A DNA stretch of 21,924 nt from Lachnospiraceae bacterium (GCA_009774395.1 VSNQ01000083.1:1-21924); one strand, 5' to 3'; shown: positions 6,067-15,149, numbered from the stretch's first letter. The notes: a model not told the origin generated them from the sequence alone. Numbers and translations are program-made.

Positions 6067-7404
6067 TTACTTTGCTAAGTTTGCAAACTGTGTATAATCG
6101 GGCAGCCATGCTAAATTAATCGTGCCAATTGCACCATTTCGCTGCTTAGCAATAATAATTTCTGCCACATTTTTCAATTCAGTATCCTTGTTATAATAAT
6201 CATCGCGGTAAATAAACATTACTACGTCCGCATCCTGCTCAATTGCGCCCGATTCACGCAAATCTGAGAGCATCGGTCTATGGTCGGGACGCTGTTCTAC
6301 CGCACGCGAAAGCTGCGATAATGCGATAACCGGCACATGAAGTTCTCGCGCCAGTGCTTTTAACGACCTTGATATATCAGAAATTTCCTGCTGACGCGAT
6401 TCATTCTTTCCAGAACCTGTCATTAACTGCAGATAATCTATAATCACCATTTCCAAGTTATATTCCAGTTTAAATTTACGGCATTTCGAGCGCAGCTCAC
6501 TGATTCCAATACCAGGCGTATCGTCGATTAACAGCTTCGATTTTCCAATACTATCGGCGCTCTCAATCAACCGTTCCCACTCGTCATCCTTCATATTTCC
6601 AGTACGGATTGCCTGCGAATTAACCTTCGACTCTAAGGAAAGCAGACGGTTTACAAGCTGTTCCTTCGACATTTCGAGCGAAAATATCGCGACTGCCTTT
6701 TGTTCCTTAATTGCTACATGCTGTGCAATATTTAATACAAACGCCGTTTTTCCCATAGAAGGACGCGCCGCAACCAATATTAAATCCGACGGCTGCATTC
6801 CAGCGGTTTTGTAATCTAAGTCCAAGAACCCTGTCGCAATACCAGTAACAGCGCCTTTGTTTTTAGAAGCCTCCTCAATTAAGTTCATGGCATTCATAAC
6901 AACCTGCCTAATTGGGATAAAATCGCTGTTATTGCGCTTCTGCACAATCTCAAAAATCTTTTTCTCCGCTTCCTCCAAAAGTAATTCGAGCGATTCCTTC
7001 TGTGAATAACAATTGTTGGCAATCTCCTCATTAATGCGTATTAATTTTCGCAGTACAGATTTTTCCGCCACAATCCCAGCATAATATTTAATATTAGCAG
7101 AAGTAGGGACTGCTCCCATTACATCTCGGATAAACTCCAAACTGTAAATCTCCGGCGGAACCCCTTTCTCTTTTAAACGGTTTTGGAGTATCATTAAATC
7201 GACTGGTTTCCCCTCGTCGTTTAATTCTATCATTGCGTCAAACAAAATACCATACTGCTTCCCGTAGAAATCCTCTCCGTTTATCTGCTCACTGGCAACG
7301 GTAATTGCTTCCTTGTCCAACAACATCGCGCCGATAACCGACTGCTCTGCCTCTATGCTGTGCGGCAGAACTCTTTTTATCACCGCTTCATCTAGTTCTG
7401 GCAT
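6067..7404 (-). CDS. dnaB: Replicative DNA helicase DnaB
   Basis: The hexameric helicase that unwinds DNA at the replication fork (DnaC in Bacillus naming). In 445 residues it has the N-terminal primase-interacting domain (about 10-115, beginning VLPHSIEAEQSVIGAMLLD) and a linker helix. The RecA-like motor follows, with Walker A ARPSMGKTA (213-221), the Walker B stretch MVIIDYLQLM (319-328), and the motif 3/4 region ALSQLSRAVEQRPDHRPMLSDLR with the RESGAIEQDAD finger. Full length for the family, with no intein. The ATG at 7404 overlaps the rplI stop as TAATG, so it is translationally coupled to rplI. Last gene of the gdpP-rplI-dnaB operon, an order common in Firmicutes. Confidence 0.97.
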   Translation of the reverse strand: MPELDEAVIKRVLPHSIEAEQSVIGAMLLDKEAITVASEQINGEDFYGKQYGILFDAMIELNDEGKPVDLMILQNRLKEKGVPPEIYSLEFIRDVMGAVPTSANIKYYAGIVAEKSVLRKLIRINEEIANNCYSQKESLELLLEEAEKKIFEIVQKRNNSDFIPIRQVVMNAMNLIEEASKNKGAVTGIATGFLDLDYKTAGMQPSDLILVAARPSMGKTAFVLNIAQHVAIKEQKAVAIFSLEMSKEQLVNRLLSLESKVNSQAIRTGNMKDDEWERLIESADSIGKSKLLIDDTPGIGISELRSKCRKFKLEYNLEMVIIDYLQLMTGSGKNESRQQEISDISRSLKALARELHVPVIALSQLSRAVEQRPDHRPMLSDLRESGAIEQDADVVMFIYRDDYYNKDTELKNVAEIIIAKQRNGAIGTINLAWLPDYTQFANLAK

Positions 7405-7850
7405 TATACACTCTCCACTTGTACCTTAAGCTTCGCTGAAACCTTCGGGTGCAGTTTTACTGTCACTTCATGCATTCCCACAGTCTTAATGGTATCGGCA
7501 AGCTGTAATTTCTTCTTATCAATTTCTTTGCCGTATTGATCTGTAACGGCTTTTGCAATCTCCTTAGAGGATACGGAACCAAATATTTTTCCACCCTCAC
7601 CAGCTTTCAATTCCAGTTTCACCGTCATCTTCTCAATTTCTGCTGCCATTGCCTGCGCCGCTTCAAGCTGCTCCTTTGCGACTTTCTCCTCATTGCGCTT
7701 TTGCAGCTTTAGAGTATTCATATTGGCGTCTGTTGCCTCTACGCCAAGCTTTTTGGGGATAATAAAATTCCTTGCATATCCCTCTTTGAGCTCCACCAAT
7801 TCTCCTTTTTTTCCTACGGATTTTACATCCTCAAGTAAAATAATTTTCAT
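7404..7850 (-). CDS. rplI: 50S ribosomal protein L9
   Basis: A large-subunit protein binding 23S rRNA near the L1 stalk. The 148-residue length is standard. The N-terminal RNA-binding domain MKIILLEDVKSVGKKGELVE, with the signature GYARNFIIPKKLG near 24-36, leads into the long connecting helix (about 41-75). The C-terminal domain (about 80-148) follows with GGKIFGSVSSKEIA. It overlaps gdpP at its start and dnaB at its end through two TAATG junctions. Confidence 0.97.
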   Translation of the reverse strand: MKIILLEDVKSVGKKGELVELKEGYARNFIIPKKLGVEATDANMNTLKLQKRNEEKVAKEQLEAAQAMAAEIEKMTVKLELKAGEGGKIFGSVSSKEIAKAVTDQYGKEIDKKKLQLADTIKTVGMHEVTVKLHPKVSAKLKVQVESV

Positions 7851-9892
7851 TATAAAGCACCTTCCTCCAGCATTTCATTTAACGTTGTCTTTACAACGGC
7901 GATTGCACGTTCCGGCGTTGTATTTGTCAGCTGCGCGCCTGCAATATTCATATGCCCGCCGCCGCCAAGGCGCTCCATGATAATCTGTACATTCATCTCG
8001 TCAATCGATCGTGCCGATATGTATATTTTATTATTGTAATCAGTTACCACAAAGCTTGCCTTGATACCGCTTATTCCCAGCAGCTCATTGGCTGCCTGCG
8101 CCCCAATCTCTGTCGGGCTGTCCAGCCCTTCCGCGGGGCAAATTCCCATTGCATAAGCGTTTTTGTATATCTCGGCGCTCCGAACGGTTTCTGCTTTCGC
8201 CTTATATTCCTTCGCACCATCGCGGAACATTTTCCGCACTCTTGTTACATCTGCGCCACAGCGTCTTAAAAACGCCGCCGCTTCAAAAGTTCTAACACCT
8301 GTTTTTGCGGTAAAATTATTGGTATCCACTATAATACCCGAATAGAGGCAATCCGCCTCATTATTGCGTACTTTTACAGTACCTGCAATATATTGCAGCA
8401 CCTCTGCAACCATTTCACAAGTACTTGAAGCATATGGTTCTACATAGGAAAGCGTTGCATTTTCAATAACCTCCGAGCTTTGTCTGTGATGATCCAATAC
8501 AACAACGGTCTTGCACGCTTTAATTAAATCCGGACATTCTGTAATGCTCGGTTTATTTACGTCTACCACGACCAATACGGTATTGTTCCCAGCAAGCTCC
8601 AACGCCTCCGCGCTGCTAATAATAAAATCTTCCTCATAAACGGTTCTATCGCGAAATAAATCGGCAAGTGGACGGACAGACGTTGTAATATCATTAATTA
8701 CAATATGTGGTTTCCTGCCCAGCGCCCTCGCGATACAACTAATTCCCACTGCTGAACCAAACGCATCCGCATCCGCAAGACGATGCCCCATAATCAGCAC
8801 ACAGTCTTTACTTGTAATAATTTCCTGCAGTGCATTTGCTTTTACACGCGCTTTTACACGTGTATTTTTCTCCATCTGCTGACTCTTACCACCATAGTAG
8901 ACAATAGAATCCGGTGTCTTAACCACAGCCTGATCGCCGCCTCTGCCCAATGCCAAATCAATCGCTGTGCGCGCAAACTCACAGGTTTGTGCATAAGTCG
9001 GTGCATCCAATCCCACGCCAATGCTAATCGTCACTGCCATCTCATTTCCGATATTCACCGTTTTCACATCTTCCAGCAGGTCAAAACGCGCTTCTTTTAA
9101 CGCAAGCACAGCTTCCTTACGCATAATTACCAAATACTTGTCCTTCTCCGTCTTGCGGACAATTCCATCCAATGAGGAAATACATTTATTGATTTTTCTG
9201 TCGATTAAGGCAACCAGCAACGAACGGCGCACTTCCTCAATACTCTCTAGTGCTTCATCATAATTATCAAGGTATATTAAACCTATCGCAAGACTCTCTG
9301 CGTCGTTTTTGCGCTGCAGGGCTTTTAACTCTGTTTCATCGAACAGATATCCTGCAATCAGAAAATTTCCTTCTTCGACGCTGTCCAGCATATCGCTGCC
9401 CTGAAATACATATTCCAAGGAAACCCGCTTCATCTTAAATACATATTCGTGCTCCTCAAATGCAATCGCAATCTCTGCTTCCTTATCAAAGTCCAATTTT
9501 TCCTTATTGACAGCCGAAAAAACGGAAGATATCTGTTTGTTTTCCCACTGTTCCCTATGTATTACCTGCATAAATGCATTGTTCATCCATATTATTCTGC
9601 CGCTGTCATCCATTAACACATGGGGCAGCTCTAAGTCCTCTAACAGCTTCTTCTGTATTTGCCCATACTGCGTGGCAAAATTAATAAATTCATTCATTAC
9701 AAGCGTTTTATTGCGATAAAGCAGCACACTCGTCACAATCAGATACAATATTAAAAATCCTGTAACACATAAGCCTGATTTTATATTAATAAAATATATT
9801 CCTGCATTCACTGCTGCCAGCAATATTCCTAATATTAAAGTTACTTGTAAATAGGACTTTAAGTGTCCCCTTAATTTTATTTTTTGCTTCAT
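7850..9892 (-). CDS. gdpP: Cyclic-di-AMP phosphodiesterase GdpP (YybT family)
   Basis: A membrane enzyme that hydrolyses the second messenger c-di-AMP to pApA, affecting potassium/osmotic balance and cell-wall stress. The 680 residues show two N-terminal membrane helices (about 14-35 and 38-58), a PAS-like domain (about 80-190) and a degenerate GGDEF domain (about 200-328, ending GRGGDQAVVK). The DHH domain has MGHRLADADAFGSA (368-381), DVNKP (444-448) and LDHH (466-469). The DHHA1 domain ends with GGGGHMNIAGAQ near 640. The metal-binding residues appear intact. The ATG at 9892 has a GGGAGG site (9906-9901) that partly overlaps a small hairpin. First gene of the operon with rplI and dnaB. Confidence 0.96.
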   Translation of the reverse strand: MKQKIKLRGHLKSYLQVTLILGILLAAVNAGIYFINIKSGLCVTGFLILYLIVTSVLLYRNKTLVMNEFINFATQYGQIQKKLLEDLELPHVLMDDSGRIIWMNNAFMQVIHREQWENKQISSVFSAVNKEKLDFDKEAEIAIAFEEHEYVFKMKRVSLEYVFQGSDMLDSVEEGNFLIAGYLFDETELKALQRKNDAESLAIGLIYLDNYDEALESIEEVRRSLLVALIDRKINKCISSLDGIVRKTEKDKYLVIMRKEAVLALKEARFDLLEDVKTVNIGNEMAVTISIGVGLDAPTYAQTCEFARTAIDLALGRGGDQAVVKTPDSIVYYGGKSQQMEKNTRVKARVKANALQEIITSKDCVLIMGHRLADADAFGSAVGISCIARALGRKPHIVINDITTSVRPLADLFRDRTVYEEDFIISSAEALELAGNNTVLVVVDVNKPSITECPDLIKACKTVVVLDHHRQSSEVIENATLSYVEPYASSTCEMVAEVLQYIAGTVKVRNNEADCLYSGIIVDTNNFTAKTGVRTFEAAAFLRRCGADVTRVRKMFRDGAKEYKAKAETVRSAEIYKNAYAMGICPAEGLDSPTEIGAQAANELLGISGIKASFVVTDYNNKIYISARSIDEMNVQIIMERLGGGGHMNIAGAQLTNTTPERAIAVVKTTLNEMLEEGAL

Positions 9893-9904
9893 GTATCATA
9901 CCTC

Positions 9905-9917
9905 CCGCAAGCTGCGG
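9905..9917 (-). promoter_or_regulatory. Hairpin touching the gdpP ribosome site
   Basis: CCGCA (9917-9913) pairs with TGCGG (9909-9905) around a 3-base loop on the - strand. Its last bases are the first G residues of the GGGAGG ribosome site at 9906-9901, so folding could limit ribosome access. Confidence 0.4.
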
Positions 9918-10052
9918 AATCTTTATGCTATATTTTGTATTTATGGTTACTGTCTATCCGTCCCGCTTAAGTAAGGAACTATTCATATTACCATAACAAA
10001 GAATAATTTCTAAACAGTTCCTAAGTATTATGAAATTCAATCATACAATCCT

Positions 10053-10061
10053 AGTATACCA
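10053..10061 (-). promoter_or_regulatory. Possible extended -10 promoter of gdpP operon
   Basis: TGGTATACT on the - strand is a TGn-extended -10 about 160 bases ahead of gdpP. No good -35 is visible at 17 bases, as can occur with extended -10 promoters. Confidence 0.35.
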
Positions 10062-10103
10062 TTAAATTTTCTAAAATTCCATAGCATATTTTGTCTATTA
10101 TAA

Positions 10104-11345
10104 TCACAAAGCGTTAGAATTTGCATATATCTTCACAAGATTCTTTAATATTTCCACAACGGTTTCCATATCTTCAATACACGCGAACTCATGTCTTCCA
10201 TGATGTGCTTCAGAACCCGTACAAATATTCGGACATGGAAGCCCCTCAAACGAAAGTCTTGCGCCGTCTGTGCCGCCGCGAATCGGCTCTATCTGCGGCA
10301 CAACACCCGCCTGTTTCATAGCTTCCACTGCGTTGTCAACGATATGCATTTCTTTTTCAATGATTTCACGCATATTATAATAGGAATCTTTTAATTCTAA
10401 GCGAAACACATTTTCGCCATATTTTTGATTTAAGTTATCAACCGTTCTGCGAAACAGTTCTTTGCGTTCTTCAAATTTCTGTCTATCATGATCACGGATA
10501 ATGTATTCCGCTGCTGCCTTGTCCACTGTTCCCTGCATATCTGTCAGATGATAAAAACCTTGATACCCCTCTGTATTTTCAGGGCATTCGTTTGGTATCT
10601 GCGCATGAAATTCATAAAGCATCTTCATTGCATTGCGCATAATATTTTTGGCAGTTCCGGGATGCACGCTTTTGCCAGCCGCTGTTATTTTCGCACTTGC
10701 CGCATTAAAACACTCATAACTCATCTCGCCTAATTTTCCACCGTCAATGGTATAGGCATAATCGGCTTTAAATTCCTTGCGGTCAAAAAATTCCACACCG
10801 TTGCCAACCTCCTCGTCCGGCGTAAAACCAATATAAATTTTCCCATGTTTAAAATCCGGATGCGAAACCAAAAATTCTGCAAGTGCCATAATCTCTGCCA
10901 CGCCTGCCTTATCGTCTGCGCCAAGCAACGTATTCCCATCCGTAACAATCAGGCTTTTTCCAGTATAATTCTTTAAACACGGAAAATCTGTAACACGTGT
11001 TACAATCTGTTTCTCCTCGTTTAGCACAATATCCTCTCCATGATACTGCTCTATGATACGCGGCTGCACATTGCTTCCGCTGACTGCGTCCGAAGTATCC
11101 ATATGCGCAATAAAACCGATTGCCGGAACTTCCTCTTGTATATTGGAAGGAATTACAGCATAGATATAACAATGTTCCGTATGATAAGCACACTCCAGAA
11201 ACATATCGCTTAATTCCTGATACAGCATTTTTGCCAAGTTATGCTGCTTTTCTGTTGAAGGTACCTTATCTGTGCACGCTTCCGATGACTGTGTATCAAT
11301 CTTAACGTACCTTAAAAAATTTTCCACTACTTTGGAATATGCCAT
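10104..11345 (-). CDS. pepT: Peptidase T (tripeptide aminopeptidase)
   Basis: A cytoplasmic zinc M20-family enzyme that removes the N-terminal residue from tripeptides. The 413 residues match the usual ~410. Visible metal and catalytic elements: HMDTSD (His81, Asp83), GADDKAG (Asp144 bridging), TPDEEVG (Glu178 catalytic, Glu179 ligand), TIDGG (Asp201) and HHGRHEF near the C-terminus with the last His ligand. The lid domain lies between about 215 and 320. The ATG at 11345 has AAAGGAGT ahead of it and a good sigma-A promoter at 11379-11407. It is a single-gene unit, divergent from nothing and followed by the gdpP leader. Confidence 0.96.
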   Translation of the reverse strand: MAYSKVVENFLRYVKIDTQSSEACTDKVPSTEKQHNLAKMLYQELSDMFLECAYHTEHCYIYAVIPSNIQEEVPAIGFIAHMDTSDAVSGSNVQPRIIEQYHGEDIVLNEEKQIVTRVTDFPCLKNYTGKSLIVTDGNTLLGADDKAGVAEIMALAEFLVSHPDFKHGKIYIGFTPDEEVGNGVEFFDRKEFKADYAYTIDGGKLGEMSYECFNAASAKITAAGKSVHPGTAKNIMRNAMKMLYEFHAQIPNECPENTEGYQGFYHLTDMQGTVDKAAAEYIIRDHDRQKFEERKELFRRTVDNLNQKYGENVFRLELKDSYYNMREIIEKEMHIVDNAVEAMKQAGVVPQIEPIRGGTDGARLSFEGLPCPNICTGSEAHHGRHEFACIEDMETVVEILKNLVKIYANSNAL

Positions 11346-11378
11346 TCCAATGCACTCCTTTCTTAAATTTATTCTATT

Positions 11379-11407
11379 ATCTTATCATTGAATGGCGGCG
11401 GCGTCAA
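11379..11407 (-). promoter_or_regulatory. pepT promoter
   Basis: On the - strand TTGACG (11407-11402), a 17-base spacer ending in TGA, and TAAGAT (11384-11379): a good -35 and an extended -10, about 34 bases from the pepT start. Confidence 0.65.
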
Positions 11408-11444
11408 ATAGTTTCATTTCCAAAAAATTCCATAAAAACAGCAC

Positions 11445-11480
11445 AAAGCCGCATAAACTCATAATTTATGCGGCTTTTTT
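11445..11480. terminator. Strong hairpin terminator downstream of the DUF5722 gene
   Basis: AAAGCCGCATAAA (11445-11457) pairs perfectly with TTTATGCGGCTTT (11465-11477) around a 7-base loop. The - strand, which carries the DUF5722 transcript, has only TTT after the stem; the + strand has six T. It likely ends the DUF5722 transcript before pepT. Confidence 0.75.
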
Positions 11481-11623
11481 ATGCACAGCCCCATCCCCAT
11501 GCAGAAGAAGTATGCCATTGCATGGCGCACAGACCTATATCATTTATATGATACTCACAAACAGTCAATTTTCGTGATTTTTTAAGATAATAAAACTTGT
11601 AAGTCGGTGCTATTGGCAAATTC

Positions 11624-13066
11624 CTAGTGAATCACCTGTGCCCAGTCCCCGACACCAATAAATGCTTTTGCCCAAGCATCATATGCAGCTTCTTGCGCTG
11701 TGCCAAGGCTGTCGAATACTAGTTTGGACTGCCCGGTAAGCCTTGTGTCTACCTGCGGCTCGCTAAAAGAAAGCAAGTAAATAATTTCCTCCACAAAAGG
11801 ATTGCTCTTTGCTGCCACATACGACGCATAAAGCGCTGCTGCCTGCACTTCCACTCCCTGCGCATTGGTAAGTCCAATTTCACTTAAAATCACATGACGT
11901 GCTGCTCCCGTCGGACTTAACATCTCCGGCGACTGTAAGAAGTTCGTCAACAGTGAGAGGTTTTGGAAAGTCATCATTTTGCCAGAAGATACCTGCGCTG
12001 CCATATAAGCGCCATCAGGACAGCCGGACATATCCCAGAATTTCGCATAAGTTAGCGGCACTGGATAAGGATGCTGTGCTACACCCCAGTCGATGTTACC
12101 GCCGCTTGCGATTATAGCATTAAACTTTGTAAGGAAATCCTTGCCGTCAATGTATTCATAATACTCCTTATGACCCACTGGGCGGTTTCTATCCCAGTTC
12201 TGATCGATGCATACAAAAACGCGTGCATTGGCATTCTGGCTCTTAATTGCATTATACGCAACGCGGAAGGACTGCGCATACTCCCGAATATAATGATCCC
12301 AGTCTGTCCAAATCATATAATTCCATGTACGCACATTCACCTCATTGCCGATAATAAAATTCTCCACTGTAGAGTTTGCTGCACACTTAGACAAATCGCC
12401 TGCAATTGCGGCAATACCCGCTGGCTCTGAAGCGTTCAGCATATAGTGCTGCGGCGTAACCGGATGCGTGTCCGCAGGCAGAATCGCAGCTCTCGAATAT
12501 GGGTTTGTAATCGCCTGATTCACACCCTGATTCATTACTTGTGCCGTGGTATACTTTCCAGCAATTACGCCGCTTAAATTCTCCGACATATAAAGATTGC
12601 AAAAATCTTTACCCTGCTCTGATTTCAAGGGACGAACCTGTCTTGGCTTTGTATGTGTTGCAAGCAGTTCTGGATTGGCTATGTACTGCGGATTGGCAAT
12701 CAAAACATTCTGTCCGCCGGATTTTACCGCAAGCGCAAGTTTTGTATACAGTCTAGTATCCGTATAAGGCACTGTAAATACAGGTGTTAATGAAGCTGGC
12801 GCTGATGCAACTGGCACTGCCTCCGGCGCGGCTGCATACTCAAATGGCTGCAATTCAAACAAGTAAAGCGCTCCATCGTCGCTTGCCGGAAGCTCTGGCA
12901 ATACAGCCGTATAGGAAATCGTCGCCTTGTCCAATAAAATACTCTGTGCCGATACAGCAAATGCCTCATTTAAAGCTTTTGCCGCTGTCGCCTGAATCCC
13001 CGCCGCTAATACAAACAACACAAGAAGCAAGCCGTAAATGTGTTTCTTTGATTTCAAATCCCTCAT
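11624..13066 (-). CDS. Secreted DUF5722 protein, glycosidase-like TIM barrel
   Basis: The sequence fits the DUF5722 family, which is related to clan GH-A glycoside hydrolases. I choose the ATG at 13066, nine bases after GAGG. An in-frame ATG at 13090, eight codons earlier, has no clear site. The N-terminus is basic, then hydrophobic (YGLLLVLFVLAAGIQA), ending near AKA: a signal peptide. A beta-rich domain covers about 40-140 (numbered from 13090), then a barrel. NFIIGNEVN places Glu250 where GH-A enzymes carry the acid/base; VILSEIGL places Glu404 where they carry the nucleophile. The carbohydrate substrate is unknown. The gene begins 36 bases after a tRNA-like gene and probably shares its transcript. 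Confidence 0.85.
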   Translation of the reverse strand: MRDLKSKKHIYGLLLVLFVLAAGIQATAAKALNEAFAVSAQSILLDKATISYTAVLPELPASDDGALYLFELQPFEYAAAPEAVPVASAPASLTPVFTVPYTDTRLYTKLALAVKSGGQNVLIANPQYIANPELLATHTKPRQVRPLKSEQGKDFCNLYMSENLSGVIAGKYTTAQVMNQGVNQAITNPYSRAAILPADTHPVTPQHYMLNASEPAGIAAIAGDLSKCAANSTVENFIIGNEVNVRTWNYMIWTDWDHYIREYAQSFRVAYNAIKSQNANARVFVCIDQNWDRNRPVGHKEYYEYIDGKDFLTKFNAIIASGGNIDWGVAQHPYPVPLTYAKFWDMSGCPDGAYMAAQVSSGKMMTFQNLSLLTNFLQSPEMLSPTGAARHVILSEIGLTNAQGVEVQAAALYASYVAAKSNPFVEEIIYLLSFSEPQVDTRLTGQSKLVFDSLGTAQEAAYDAWAKAFIGVGDWAQVIH

Positions 13067-13102
13067 TTTAAAATTCCTCATTCCTTCCATATTCCCAACT
13101 TG

Positions 13103-13178
13103 TGGGGATGGTGAGGGTTGAACTCACAATCGCCGAGAACCACGTTCCCGACCGCTTTACCATTTACGCCACATCCCC
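13103..13178 (-). tRNA. tRNA-like gene with abnormal anticodon arm
   Basis: 76 bases fold as a cloverleaf: acceptor GGGGATG/CATCCCC (13178-13172 and 13110-13104, 7 bp), discriminator A, T8, and a D arm GCGT/AAGC with loop AAATGGTA (one G-A mismatch). The T arm is GTGAG/CTCAC with loop TTCAACC. A14, G18G19, A21, T54T55C56 and A58 equivalents are present. The anticodon arm is unusual: GTCGG/TCGGC encloses 11 bases, GAACGTGGTTC, which can zip into four more pairs, leaving a GTG loop. If a 7-base loop formed it would be ACGTGGT (GTG, His) without the usual U33. The CCA end is not encoded. A strong promoter lies upstream. It could be a degenerate tRNA, a regulatory tRNA mimic or a tRNA with a non-decoding role. 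Confidence 0.6.
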
Positions 13179-13198
13179 AATTTCAATTTGCTTTCCCA

Positions 13199-13227
13199 AT
13201 TATATCATAAACGCCGTTTTGTTACAA
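13199..13227 (-). promoter_or_regulatory. Promoter of the tRNA-like gene and DUF5722 gene
   Basis: On the - strand TTGTAA (13227-13222), a 17-base spacer ending TGA, and TATAAT (13204-13199). A near-consensus extended promoter, 20 bases before the tRNA-like 5' end. Confidence 0.75.
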
Positions 13228-13258
13228 TATGCAAAGAACTTTATTTCAGGGAACCTAT

Positions 13259-14839
13259 TTATTCCTCTTTTACAACGTTTTCAATCACACATTCATGCTT
13301 TTTGTCTGCTTTCTCTTTGTTATAATTAATCCCGACTAACAATATTTCGCCGGTATAGTCTTTAAGTGCCTGCGTATACTGCCTGTCTTTTATCTGCTGA
13401 ATGGCAGCTTGGGAAGATTTATTATATTTTAGTTCTACAACCATAGCGGGCTTCCTTGTATGCGGAAGCGGCAGGAATACAATATCTGCAAATCCGCGTC
13501 CTGTGGGAAATTCTCTAATAAGTTTATAGTCTTTGCGCGCACTGTAATACGCAAGACCGACTGCACAGCTAAGAGAATTTTCATCATTATATGTTAATAT
13601 CGATGCAGCCTCTGTATGTGCGCTGTCAAGTCCTCTGGCGACACTTTCTTCATTGCCCAGCAGCGTATCTTCAAGCAGTTTATCCGATGCCTTTAAAATA
13701 TGCATAATCTCCTGCCAGCCCCCAGTGCTCATAGCATTTTCAAATTCCATAATAATTTCTTTATTCGGGATAAATGCCTCTTTTGTTTCAGAGTTATAAC
13801 CCAAATATCCTAAATGAATCAGCAACGTTAGCACATCATCCTTTGTCTTAAAATTACGCATATCATTCTGAAAACTGCGTGTGTTTATTGCAATCTCCCC
13901 ACCGCCAAGCATCTGTACAATATCTGCACGAAGCCCATCAAAATCCATATCCATATAGATTTTAAGAGCGTCATAAGTTTCCGTGGATGTCCAAAAGCTG
14001 GAAAAATCCTGACAAATCATCGCCGCAACCACAGACCTCGGATTATATATATGTTTAAATTTTTTAAATCTATATCCATCATACCAACTGCTTATTTCGT
14101 CAAAATCCATATGATATCGTTCGCATAATGCCTTAACTTCTTCTTCCGTAAATCCTGTATATTCCTCAAAAACATACTGCTCCGTCATGGAATATTCCCA
14201 AAACATATTTAATGCCGAGTGTTCCCCATATTTTTTCACGGGAAGGATACCTGTCATATAGGCAAGTGCTACATAAGTCTGATCTTTTAGAAGATTTCTT
14301 AAAAAATCAAGGTATTGTTTCTGCAGTTCCTCTGACTTCTGCCGTTCACGCATTACACAATCCCATTCATCAATTAGAAAAACAAATTTCTTCTTTTTCT
14401 TTGCATAAATTCGCTCTAATGCGTAAACAAGAATGGTTTCTTTTTCTGAAAACAGTTCTCCATATTCCTCATAAAGTTCCTCGATCACCATATGCTCTAA
14501 ATAATCGGTAATCTCTTGTTCTCTTGATCTGATTAAAAACTGCTGCATATTCAGATAAATCACATCATACTGATTTAAGTTTTCGTGGAAAGTTTCTTCC
14601 CCCTCGATTTTACGCCCCTGAAATAACTCCCATGAATCACAGCCTCTGCTATAATATGCCGCAAGCATTTCAAGTGTCATGGACTTTCCAAAGCGCCGCG
14701 GTCTGCTGACACAAATATACTTCTGTTTTGTATTGAGATACTGGTTCGTTTGTGCAATCAATCCTGTTTTGTCTACATAAATTTCAGAACGCACGGATTC
14801 CCAAAAACCGTCGTTGCCTGGATTTAGATAAATTCCCAT
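13259..14839 (-). CDS. AAA-ATPase-like protein with PD-(D/E)XK nuclease-like domain
   Basis: A 526-residue protein of the type abundant in gut Firmicutes and Bacteroidetes (AAA-ATPase-like plus DUF1703-type domain). The start MGIYLNPGNDGFWE...YVDKTGLI is the family hallmark. A Walker A-like RPRRFGKS lies at 46-53 and Walker B-like FLIDEWD near 147-155. The C-terminal third carries a PD-(D/E)XK-like core: GFADIVFLP, then MVVELKYNKS, with Asp, Glu and Lys spaced as in these nucleases. The biological role of the family is poorly defined; mobile-element or defence links have been suggested. The ATG at 14839 follows CGAGG. A strong promoter lies 145 bases upstream. There is no partner gene in an operon. 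Confidence 0.88.
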   Translation of the reverse strand: MGIYLNPGNDGFWESVRSEIYVDKTGLIAQTNQYLNTKQKYICVSRPRRFGKSMTLEMLAAYYSRGCDSWELFQGRKIEGEETFHENLNQYDVIYLNMQQFLIRSREQEITDYLEHMVIEELYEEYGELFSEKETILVYALERIYAKKKKKFVFLIDEWDCVMRERQKSEELQKQYLDFLRNLLKDQTYVALAYMTGILPVKKYGEHSALNMFWEYSMTEQYVFEEYTGFTEEEVKALCERYHMDFDEISSWYDGYRFKKFKHIYNPRSVVAAMICQDFSSFWTSTETYDALKIYMDMDFDGLRADIVQMLGGGEIAINTRSFQNDMRNFKTKDDVLTLLIHLGYLGYNSETKEAFIPNKEIIMEFENAMSTGGWQEIMHILKASDKLLEDTLLGNEESVARGLDSAHTEAASILTYNDENSLSCAVGLAYYSARKDYKLIREFPTGRGFADIVFLPLPHTRKPAMVVELKYNKSSQAAIQQIKDRQYTQALKDYTGEILLVGINYNKEKADKKHECVIENVVKEE

Positions 14840-14983
14840 ATAGCGATACCTCGAATGCCAGATTTATTGAGTTAATAGCTTGAATAAAAATATTATGGAT
14901 AAAAAGTTAAATTCATGTCATTGCCACAAATAGATCTGTTCTCTTGCCTGTAGCAAAGTCGAATCCTGCCCTTGCAAAGACAA

Positions 14984-15012
14984 ATTATAGCATATAGGCA
15001 TAGGAAGTACAA
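14984..15012 (-). promoter_or_regulatory. Promoter of the AAA-ATPase-like gene
   Basis: On the - strand TTGTAC (15012-15007), a 17-base spacer ending TGC, and TATAAT (14989-14984). It gives a leader of about 138 bases. Confidence 0.7.
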
Positions 15013-15149
15013 TGCAGAAATTCCAAACAACTGTAAAAGCTTTCGTTTATTTTAATGGTTTCAAAAATATGATAATGTCTTTATCTGCAATTAGGCTTTT
15101 GAAAGATTTATAAAAAATCCGTGTTTTTATGTGAATGAATCGTTATGAT

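Noticed and set aside
5777..6109. 110-codon open frame on the - strand between dnaB and the MerR gene
   Set aside because: It overlaps the dnaB 3' end, has no ribosome site, and the duplicated motif inside it is read in two different frames, so conservation is at RNA/DNA level.
11514..11526. Small GCCAT-tgc-ATGGC hairpin upstream of the pepT region
   Set aside because: Five pairs only and no T-run; too weak to call beside the strong terminator at 11445-11480.
14940..14977. GGATTCGAC on the - strand in the leader of the AAA-ATPase-like gene, resembling the 5' signature of tmRNA
   Set aside because: No room for a tmRNA before the coding region, no tRNA-like 3' half, and no acceptor partner; most likely chance.
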